Source: Achatina immaculata
Lineage: Eukaryota; Mollusca; Gastropoda; Stylommatophora; Achatinidae
DNA: 64,000 nt
Assembly: GCA_009760885.1 (NCBI GenBank)
Contig: CM019697.1
Location: forward strand, 30,682,710-30,746,709
Direction: 5' to 3'
The position numbers were made by a program, and so were the translations under genes. Below are positions 60,601 to 64,000 of this stretch, in pieces; position 1 is the stretch's first letter; each line of letters starts with the position of its first letter. The notes below the pieces were generated by a model. The model was given only the letters and a program-made list of their open reading frames with translations, was not told where the DNA came from and made no database searches.

Positions 60601-62888
60601 CAAGGTTTTCAAGTTGACCACCATAACCCTCTCCTAGTTTGATATGATGCATATGTTTCAACTGAGCAGAACATACATCAGCTGCCAAATACATAACTAC
60701 TCACAACTCCAGCTTGATAGAACAAGTGTCTTCAGTACTATTTGTTTGTAAACTGCACTGAGTAGAAATTATTAACATTCTCATGGAGCCTGACAGAGTT
60801 AATCTTACAGCAGTACAATATCTTGGCTTGGGATGAGTTAACTGGGAGTAAAATACACCTGACAAGAACAGCAAGTTACATGTAAATCAAAATAAAACTC
60901 CTCATCCATTGCTGTATTCTGAGAGATCTATTGAAGAGAGCTTGAAACATCCATGAACTTGACCCAAGTAAGGAACTGATAATATAACTAATGATAATTA
61001 GTTATAAATGTTTAGTTCTAGCATTTGTATTTGAAGATGACACCACTGAAAGTTTATATCATAATAGTTTATTATATAATATAGTTTATAGAATAGTTCA
61101 CATTTGTTGCAAATAGAATAGTTTATATTTCTTGCAAATAGAATAGTTTATATTTGTTGCAAATATAACTACAACCACTGTCATTACCATCATTCCCCCC
61201 CTCACAGTAATATTTTGTTGTTACCTGTAGTTATATAAAAAGCTGTTCACTATTTTAATCATTTCAGATTCTGAAAATTTTGTATGGTGAAGCTGATACA
61301 GAAAGTTGTGTGCCTGTTAGTAATAGTGTCAGTGACTGTGATGAGCTGTCATCTAGGATGCCACATATGTCAATGGGGAGAACATTCCCGTCAACACAGG
61401 GCTACTCTGGTGTGGCAGGGGTAACTGCAGCAGGTTTGTTTTGCTAGCACTTGTGCCAGTGTTGTATATCTTAAAGTAACAGCAGACTTCTTACCTGAAT
61501 CTTTTTTTTATCAATACCTTTTTTTGTTATCCTCATTTCTGAGTTGTTTTTCTTGTGATCACCACAGTAGTCTTTCTTTCATTTCTTTCTTCCTCACATA
61601 ACATTTCTTTAACCAGTCTCATCTTGGATTCTTACATCTTACACCCTTCCCGTGCAACAAGCACAACAAAGTCTTTTCTTCACTTTTAGATGAAATCCAG
61701 ATTCCATGCTTATTCTATCATTTATTAAGTTGGCAGTTCTTTATTTAGGTCAGGTTCATGGATGTTTCAATCTCTCTTCAATAGATCTGTATACAGCAAT
61801 GGATGACAAGTTTTATGTTGCCACATAAACATCACATAGCATGGTAGTTTGCCAAGATTTTCTGTTTTCTGCGAGCTTTTCAACCTCATCAAGGGATGTT
61901 ATTCTCACTAAACTGGCCTTTCTTAACTCTGTCTTCTTTAGAGTTTCACATGGTCATCTTGGATTATATACTCATTATTGTTTTGTTTATGTTCTTTCAT
62001 CCACAAGATTCTTACTTCTGTGTTTACTTCATGTTGTCATTGTTGACCTTCTTCATGTTTATCTGTTTGCATCCTGTTTCATCATTTATTTTCTAATTCT
62101 TCTCATATAACAGTAACTTTCATCACTTGTTTCTATTTATATGGTCCTCTCATTTGTTCGCCCCTTGTCATTATCATTTTTATTTTGTTTTTCATCCATC
62201 AACTTTCAGAACACATGGGCTTGAGTTCTATTTGTAGCAAAACACGAGTTGAGCTCTCTCGAATGCTAGATCATGTAGTACCTGGCCATGATGTTCTAGC
62301 CTTGGCCATGAATCTTGGATACTCCAACCTGGTCAGTACACTAGAGAGCGTCAGGTCTAGCCACACTAGCCCAACAACATTCCTGCTGGAATACTTTGAG
62401 GTATTGCAGATTTTGTGCTTTTAGTGTTCTATTTGTGAAATCTTGTTTCATAACTCTTGTTAGACATGAATCCAACTTTCAGTGTGAGTTTCTTTTAGTT
62501 GTATTTTCCCAGCATAAATATGTTAAAAGCATGGAACATTTGGCACTTCCCAGTATTGTTTTTCACTGGGATGATGTTAATTATTTATTATAATCATCTC
62601 ATGCCATGAGGACCAGTTTATGACATGTCTTGTGGTAGCTTCACACAAATATGTAAATAATTTTCATCTTTCATGATGGAAAATGGCCTGAGTTTTTTGA
62701 TGAATAAATTTTGTTGAGGTCTTTTTTTGTTGTTCAGTTTTATTAGCAGATGTCATTTAAAAAATGTGTTAAAACCATGTCTTTTATTCTTTGTTTTGCA
62801 GTCAGATGAGGGCAGCATATCAAGGCTAAAGGATGCCTTATTGGCTATCGGTAGAGAAGATGTGGCAGCACTTATATCTCAGCAATAG
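30503..62888 (+). CDS. NFKB1-like (Relish): NF-kappaB p105/p100/Relish-type precursor, 20 coding exons
   Basis: Seen: twenty exons with GT/AG borders and matching phases give 3324 coding bases, 1107 residues plus stop. Domains in order: short N-terminus (1-54); Rel homology DNA-binding half (about 59-245) with the FRYxCEG recognition loop at residues 76-82 (redox-type Cys80); dimerisation/IPT half (about 250-358); nuclear localisation signal KKRKR at 372-376; glycine-rich region 385-426; acidic, Ser-rich linker to about 700 with a DSG motif at 555-557; six or seven ankyrin repeats (about 713-970); death domain about 1024-1107. Known: in this family the ankyrin half is an IkappaB that retains the Rel half in the cytoplasm, and the glycine-rich region limits proteasomal processing. 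Human p105 has 968 residues; the extra length here is mostly linker. The start ATG at 30503 has a good context (GCC before it) and, with the proposed non-coding exon, an in-frame stop three codons upstream. A split codon joins most exons, so the order is unambiguous. Gene symbol is by class, not orthology testing. Confidence 0.95.
31200..31490 (-). mobile_element. old LINE family A 3' end (intron)
   Basis: Diverged match to the family A C-terminal region (for example CCTCTTGTCAGTGTTTTC and TCTTCTCATCATGTG on the + strand). Confidence 0.6.
31714..31862 (+). CDS. NF-kappaB coding exon 2, DNA-recognition loop
   Basis: Acceptor CACAG, donor AAA|GTGAGT; enters in phase 1 and leaves in phase 0. 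Codes residues 55-104, including [14 protein letters not shown], the Rel-class recognition loop. His85 after GPS is typical of the p50/p52/Relish subclass rather than Rel/Dorsal. Confidence 0.95.
32306..32454 (+). CDS. NF-kappaB coding exon 3, Rel N-terminal domain
   Basis: Acceptor TTTCAG and donor AG|GTAAAA; leaves in phase 2 with the split codon AG/C for Ser154. Codes residues 105-153 with the VVVSLVTDE strand and a HKLVGNNC segment that matches the Rel domain of p50-class proteins. Confidence 0.93.
32678..33560. repeat. 44-bp minisatellite, about 20 units (intron)
   Basis: Unit CCATGAGTGGGAATCAGTCC followed by AGCATTTCTTCATTTTACTA and ATAT. Units in the right half lose AT and have GTGGAAATCAAT, a directional drift. 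Confidence 0.95.
33652..33785 (+). CDS. NF-kappaB coding exon 4, Rel N-terminal domain
   Basis: Lies immediately after a 44-bp minisatellite array. Acceptor CCACAG, donor ACAG|GTAAGA. Codes residues 154-198, including the HVTRKKL strand shared with p50-class proteins; leaves in phase 1. Confidence 0.93.
34090..34330. repeat. dispersed repeat, related to 51150-51250 inverted
   Basis: ACACAGTCAACACAACATTG-type segment reads [16 protein letters not shown] on this strand; the reverse strand at 51150-51247 reads [15 protein letters not shown]. Nature unknown. Confidence 0.4.
34625..34815. repeat. 32-bp minisatellite, about 6 units (intron)
   Basis: Unit CCCAGATCCTTGTGTAAGAT followed by AAGCCAGAGCCT. 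Confidence 0.93.
35010..35860. repeat. 44-bp minisatellite with a SINE inside (intron)
   Basis: Unit TAATCTTGTAAATGCACTAA then CACAATGAATAAAGTGAGTT and TTAT, about 12 units, 35010-35544, and resuming at about 35796-35860 beyond the SINE. Confidence 0.93.
35545..35795 (+). mobile_element. tRNA-derived SINE T, copy 2
   Basis: Head has TGGTGAAGTGG (box A-like) and GGTTTGAATCTGG (box B-like). Body has GTGGCCAGGCATGATGCTGA; tail (CTTTAC)-like. It splits the minisatellite. Confidence 0.8.
35860..37690 (+). mobile_element. LINE family A 5' half, with nested B
   Basis: Endonuclease frame 36065-36715 ([47 protein letters not shown]), then the start of the RT-N region after the B insertion. Lacks its 3' half. 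Confidence 0.8.
36682..37325 (-). mobile_element. LINE family B 3' end nested in A
   Basis: Flanked by AAACAAGCACT at 36671-36681 and 37326-37336. (ATTC)n at the 3' end; minus strand codes [15 protein letters not shown] and [15 protein letters not shown]. Confidence 0.87.
37916..38074 (+). CDS. NF-kappaB coding exon 5, end of DNA-binding half
   Basis: Acceptor TCCAG after a T tract, donor AGCA|GTATGT. Codes residues 199-251 with the Gln-rich helix, [11 protein letters not shown] and VVSQPIYDS, which closely follow the end of the N-terminal Rel subdomain in p50/p105. Confidence 0.95.
38545..39515 (-). mobile_element. LINE family A 3' part (intron)
   Basis: Minus strand codes [28 protein letters not shown] and [12 protein letters not shown], without the stop seen in the two other copies at this point. 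Ends in the family A 3' end at 38545. Confidence 0.8.
39861..40078 (-). mobile_element. LINE family F 3' end (intron)
   Basis: Flanked by AGTGTATAATAT at 39849-39860 and 40079-40090. The + strand begins with (CT)n, i.e. a (GA)n tail. Confidence 0.85.
40200..40400 (+). mobile_element. SINE T, copy 3, 5'-truncated
   Basis: Matches copy 2 from AATGGGTACCCGACTTC to the CTTTACTTACTTTACTT tail; no tRNA head. Confidence 0.75.
40706..40810 (+). CDS. NF-kappaB coding exon 6, start of dimerisation domain
   Basis: Acceptor TTGCAG, donor AAAG|GTCAGA, phases 1 and 1. Codes residues 252-286 ([14 protein letters not shown] and the [12 protein letters not shown] strand), the opening of the IPT/dimerisation half. 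Confidence 0.95.
41415..43620. repeat. 41-bp minisatellite, about 28 units, with LINE B inside
   Basis: Unit AGAGTTAGATTACTCAGAAA then GAGATATATCACTGGGGTAA and T. A second type (ACTGAAAGAGAGATATGATA...ATTGGGGTAG) alternates with it, giving a higher-order pattern. Interrupted at 41487-42484. Confidence 0.93.
41487..42484 (+). mobile_element. LINE family B 3' part inside a minisatellite
   Basis: Frame 41583-42077 (164 codons) codes [18 protein letters not shown], [19 protein letters not shown] and [17 protein letters not shown], then a frameshift, then [19 protein letters not shown]. Ends ATGAATGAATGAA. Confidence 0.87.
43826..43920 (+). CDS. NF-kappaB coding exon 7, dimerisation domain
   Basis: Acceptor CTGTAG, donor CGGCAG|GTATGT. 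Codes residues 287-318: DDIQVRF, then the FGPLDVHRQ motif typical of the family. Leaves in phase 0. Confidence 0.95.
43930..44770. repeat. diverged tandem repeat of about 40-45 bp, with LINE A inside
   Basis: Repeats of TTTTTTTCAGTAATTTCTTT, GTGTCA...CAGAATAGCTGT; interrupted at 44207-44640. Confidence 0.7.
44207..44640 (-). mobile_element. LINE family A 3' end (intron)
   Basis: Minus strand frame 44509-44252 codes [20 protein letters not shown] and [14 protein letters not shown]. Flanked by ATATATATAT on both sides. Confidence 0.82.
44910..45048 (+). CDS. NF-kappaB coding exon 8, dimerisation domain end
   Basis: Acceptor CTGCAG, donor AGAG|GTTCGT (a weak but GT donor). Codes residues 319-364, starting [10 protein letters not shown] and including [19 protein letters not shown], the last strands of the Rel region. 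Confidence 0.95.
45246..45455 (+). CDS. NF-kappaB coding exon 9, NLS and glycine-rich region
   Basis: Acceptor CTGCAG, donor AATG|GTAAGC. Codes residues 365-434: basic KKRKR at 372-376, then a Gly/Ser/Asn tract at 385-426. In p105 and p100 the region in this position stops the proteasome and lets a p50/p52-like fragment survive. Processing here is inferred from position and composition only. Confidence 0.95.
45700..45765. repeat. CCTT-rich polypyrimidine tract
   Basis: CCTTCCTTCCTTCCTCCCTT-type run in the intron after exon 9. Confidence 0.95.
46230..46505 (-). mobile_element. short interspersed element S2, diverged copy
   Basis: Shares GAGCAGGTTACGGCAGC-like, CTGTCCCATTAGCCATGCCTG-like and AGGGTCTTGGTCA segments, in order, with 12549-12900. 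Confidence 0.6.
47636..47680 (+). CDS. NF-kappaB coding exon 10, 45-base symmetrical exon
   Basis: Acceptor CCACAG, donor GAAG|GTGAAA. Only 45 bases, phase 1 in and phase 1 out, coding residues 435-449 ([14 protein letters not shown]). Its removal would keep the frame, so it could be a cassette exon. It is the least certain exon because it is short and lies in an unconserved linker, but the phases and total length fit with or without it. Confidence 0.72.
47850..48125 (-). mobile_element. SINE T, minus-strand copy with tRNA-like head
   Basis: Minus strand starts near 48122 with TTGGCCGAGTGGTTAAGCG (box A) and GATTCAAATCCC (box B), Ser/Leu-tRNA-like, then the shared body. Confidence 0.8.
48140..49250 (+). 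mobile_element. LINE fragment with RNase H domain
   Basis: Frame 48640-48912 codes [20 protein letters not shown] then QLANKATTL, the C-terminal RNase H motif (HAGxxGNExAD). The earlier part of the domain is in another frame. Such a domain is found in I-, LOA- and R1-type LINEs, so it is a different clade from families A to F. Confidence 0.75.
49635..49825 (+). CDS. NF-kappaB coding exon 11, acidic linker
   Basis: Acceptor TTGCAG, donor ATG|GTGAGA. Codes residues 450-513, rich in Asp and Asn (NDDLDIEVD). No known domain. The position between the glycine-rich region and the ankyrin repeats fits the linker of p105-type precursors. Confidence 0.85.
50202..51117 (+). mobile_element. second mariner, TA-flanked, degenerate
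   Basis: Left end CGTGGTGTGATCAAAAAGTA and right end, reversed, CGAGGTATGATAAAAAAGTA, each next to TA. Confidence 0.82.
50390..50934 (+). pseudogene. mariner transposase remnant (second copy)
   Basis: LTGDES at about 50470 (first Asp), HDNAPGH at about 50745 (second) and PHIAPCD (third, 34 residues on). Several frameshifts and stops. Confidence 0.8.
51563..52001 (+). CDS. NF-kappaB coding exon 12, long linker with DSG motif
   Basis: Largest exon (439 bases). Acceptor CCTCAG, donor CAAG|GTAAAC. Codes residues 514-659: Lys-, Ser- and Glu-rich, probably disordered. [12 protein letters not shown] at 554-565 resembles the phosphodegron DSGxxS read by beta-TrCP, but the second Ser is further away than usual. 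Confidence 0.88.
52150..52375 (-). mobile_element. probable SINE, minus strand
   Basis: Minus strand reads GTTAGTGCTGATCAGAAGG, a box B-like CCAGCTTGATTTTGC and then a T run as in SINE T; the body is more diverged. Confidence 0.5.
52905..53160. repeat. 38-bp minisatellite, about 6 diverged units (intron)
   Basis: Unit TTAGGAGATGTAGAGCAGTT followed by TAGTTCTGTGCTATTCTT. Confidence 0.88.
53231..53402 (+). CDS. NF-kappaB coding exon 13, entry into ankyrin domain
   Basis: Acceptor TTCAG, donor TT|GTAAGT, phase 2. Codes residues 660-716: helical segment, then [12 protein letters not shown], the cap preceding the first ankyrin repeat in p105 and p100. Confidence 0.92.
53785..53882. repeat. about 25-bp tandem repeat, 4 units
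   Basis: Unit TTTAGTTTTCTCCTTTCAGT + TGT. Confidence 0.88.
53883..55255. other. intron, no feature recognised
   Basis: Includes a 129-codon open stretch at 54020-54409 with no similarity I recognise; may be an old repeat. Confidence 0.4.
55256..55373 (+). CDS. NF-kappaB coding exon 14, ankyrin repeat 1
   Basis: Acceptor CTGTAG, donor CAG|GTATAA. Codes residues 717-756: PLHLAV, then LKLLLDVM, a standard ankyrin helix pair. Confidence 0.95.
55503..55725 (+). CDS. NF-kappaB coding exon 15, ankyrin repeats 2 and 3
   Basis: Acceptor TGCAG, donor GATG|GTGAGA. Codes residues 757-830: TALHLATVM...[16 protein letters not shown] and TAAHLAVIN..., followed by a longer loop ending NYLNYD. Confidence 0.95.
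55882..56588. mobile_element. piggyBac-like miniature element (candidate)
   Basis: Left end TTAACTCTTTCCATGC and right end GCACGGAAAGAGTTAC form short inverted repeats, with TTAA at the left and TTAC at the right. Length 0.7 kb. Contains repeated GGTCATTATAATGA near the left end and a 43-codon frame at 56066-56197. Confidence 0.5.
56737..57360. repeat. dispersed repeat R, copy 2
   Basis: Same orientation and extent as 18065-18678. Near the right end, AACTGTGTTAAGA and TCTTAACACAGTT form a perfect 13-base inverted repeat with a 9-base loop. Confidence 0.8.
57668..57837 (+). CDS. NF-kappaB coding exon 16, ankyrin repeats 4 and 5
   Basis: Acceptor TTTTAG, donor GAG|GTTAAA. Codes residues 831-887: [19 protein letters not shown] and [19 protein letters not shown]. 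Confidence 0.95.
58305..58758 (-). mobile_element. LINE family B 3' end (intron)
   Basis: (ATTC)n, then the family B C-terminal region in minus orientation, truncated at 58758 at the CTTAAAAATCTT segment. Confidence 0.85.
59289..59507 (+). CDS. NF-kappaB coding exon 17, ankyrin repeats 5 to 7
   Basis: Acceptor ATTCAG, donor CAG|GTACAT. Codes residues 888-960: [13 protein letters not shown] completes repeat 5, [10 protein letters not shown]...[11 protein letters not shown] is repeat 6 with an acidic insert, and [11 protein letters not shown] opens a degenerate repeat 7. Confidence 0.95.
59630..60975. repeat. dispersed repeat Q, split by SINE S2
   Basis: 59637-59707 matches 61663-61732 in direct orientation, and 60907-60970 matches 61745-61812 in inverse orientation. 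The S2 insertion at 59708-60057 separates its parts. Confidence 0.6.
59708..60057 (+). mobile_element. short interspersed element S2, copy 2
   Basis: 350 bases flanked by TATTAAGTTGGC at 59696-59707 and 60058-60069. It starts with a G run and ends ACAAGTATAAG. About the same length as the copy at 12549-12900. Confidence 0.78.
61268..61433 (+). CDS. NF-kappaB coding exon 18, linker after ankyrin repeats
   Basis: Acceptor TTTCAG, donor GCAG|GTTTGT. Codes residues 961-1015: ILKILYG closes the ankyrin stack, then a Ser-rich stretch. No DSG degron is visible here, although human p105 carries its degron after the ankyrin repeats. Confidence 0.93.
61636..61960 (-). mobile_element. old LINE family A 3' end with repeat Q inside
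   Basis: CACCCTTCCCGTGC at 61650 and CACATAGCATGGTAGTTTGC after 61830 are the two parts of the family A 3' end; 61660-61815 is repeat Q sequence. Confidence 0.6.
62210..62400 (+). CDS. NF-kappaB coding exon 19, death domain
   Basis: Acceptor TTTCAG, donor GAG|GTATTG. Codes residues 1016-1079: RVELSRMLD, then [15 protein letters not shown], matching the helix pattern of the p105/p100 death domain. Confidence 0.94.
62802..62888 (+). CDS. NF-kappaB coding exon 20, C-terminus and stop
   Basis: Acceptor TTGCAG. Codes residues 1080-1107 ([18 protein letters not shown], last death-domain helices), ending CAG CAA TAG. Confidence 0.95.
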   Translation, partial: SDEGSISRLKDALLAIGREDVAALISQQ

Positions 62889-64000
62889 TTTTGGCTGAGC
62901 TGGACAAGGCCATTCAGTTTGTTGCCTCCATATGCTAACTCTGTCTTTAGCTTCTGCTCATTTATTTTTATTGTGTTTGTTAAGGTTATAAATTCTTTGT
63001 ATTTTTATCAGTGCCAAACATTTTCTTAGATTTATATTCATTCTTCTTTAATTTTCTTAGATTTATATTCATATTATTTTGTAGACCACAGTCACAGATG
63101 GAAATCAGTATGAAAGTCCCATCAAGTCATTTTGATTCTTTCCTTTAAGTTTAGACCTTTGTTTTTCTTGTACTTTTTTTTTTAAAAAGGCACATAATCA
63201 GGGACATAAAAGAAGTAAAGTGTGATTTGTGTTTTGATTTTGCTTGGCAAAACAATTCACAGAGATAAAATGCCTGGGGTGAATGCAGTTTCCAGTCCTA
63301 GATTATGACTTTAATCAAGAGTGAATGGTGAATGTTTTGTAGTTTGAGAATCTCAGAGGAAACTATCATTTTTTTTTCTTTTCTTCTACCTTCTGCATTT
63401 TGTGTTGAGCTTCTCAAGTATAAAACTTGATAACAGTGGTCTAGATTGTTATTCTTACACCTCCTAGGCTGATTGCTATTCTTACACCTCCTAGGCTGAT
63501 TGTTATTCTTACACCTCCTAGGCTGATTGTTATTCTTGTACCTCCTAGGCTAAGGTTGTGAATACAGATTTTCATTGTTCCAACATAAGAGAGTTGCATT
63601 ATGTGAGCCTTTTTTTTATTTCGTGCAGAGAAGCTTTCACTTTGCTTTTCTTGACTTTGTTTCACTGGTGCATTGGCTGTCTGTTGTATTTTTGTTATGA
63701 AATATTTTTATATTTTCTGAGCTGCAGTAAAATTTGTGTATGTATTGTACAGTGTAGCAGCTGTAAGTGCATATCTTGTATGATAAGTGTCGAAGCATTT
63801 GACTAAAGCCACATGTTCTGATGTTGTTCAGTGTCCTTTCATGCTGTTTAGCATCTTCTTGTGTGTAACCACTGTTTTATTGTTTCTGCAACAAGGATAA
63901 AGAATTTGAGGTTTTCAAACATTCCATCTTACCTTGCACAGACTCAGAATGTTTAAGCTCAGCTTTTTTTCATTACTTGATGAATGTTTAATGTTTTCTA
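62889..64000 (+). other. presumed 3' UTR of the NF-kappaB gene
   Basis: AT-rich sequence after the stop with no other gene. I find no AATAAA or ATTAAA up to the window end; weaker variants are TATAAA near 63420 and GATAAA near 63263 and 63893. Transcription may end at a variant signal or beyond the window. Confidence 0.4.
63450..63552. repeat. 27-bp tandem repeat, about 4 units, in presumed 3' UTR
   Basis: Unit ATTGTTATTCTTACACCTCC + TAGGCTG. Confidence 0.93.

Noticed and set aside
60476..60694. 72-codon minus-strand frame
   Set aside because: No family similarity recognised and it lies within dispersed repeat Q.

Overview
This is a eukaryotic window: AT-rich, intron-containing and dense in transposable elements. 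Only one host gene can be supported. It is a 20-coding-exon gene on the + strand (30503-62888) for a class-I NF-kappaB protein of the p105/p100/Relish type. Its predicted product of 1107 residues runs Rel homology region, nuclear localisation signal, glycine-rich region, long linker, ankyrin repeats and C-terminal death domain. All 20 exons join at GT/AG sites with matching phases, and the 3324 coding bases divide exactly by three. This architecture, with abundant RTE-like LINEs, tRNA-derived SINEs and mariners, suggests an invertebrate. I favour a lophotrochozoan such as a mollusc, but this rests on general resemblance and is not proven.

Layout. 1-13.9 kb is a transposon nest. A full-length RTE-like LINE (family B, + strand, about 616-13267) has been split by two LTR-like insertions, another B copy, and a 352-bp SINE. 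Those insertions carry further insertions: LINE families A and C inside the second B copy, and a mariner inside the second LTR-like element. 14.0-14.4 kb is mostly non-repetitive and holds a candidate promoter (two CCAAT boxes, a TATA-like box, two palindromic kappaB-type sites) followed by a possible non-coding first exon with a good splice donor. 14.4-30.5 kb would then be a 16-kb 5'-UTR intron. It holds LINE families A, C, D and F, a 47-bp minisatellite, a roughly 610-bp repeat, and a second full-length B element (minus, 25021-30137) containing D, and A containing F. 30.5-62.9 kb is the coding part of the gene. Its introns hold minisatellites with mostly 32-44 bp units, LINE 3' ends, SINEs, a mariner, an RNase H-type LINE fragment and a piggyBac-like miniature element. 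62.9-64 kb is presumed 3' UTR.

How it works together. By analogy with p105/p100/Relish, the ankyrin and death-domain half should hold the Rel half in the cytoplasm until signal-dependent processing releases it. A DSG motif resembling the beta-TrCP degron lies between the glycine-rich region and the ankyrin repeats, and kappaB-type sites in the candidate promoter would allow autoregulation. All transposon reading frames except the 496-codon reverse transcriptase of one family-A copy are broken.
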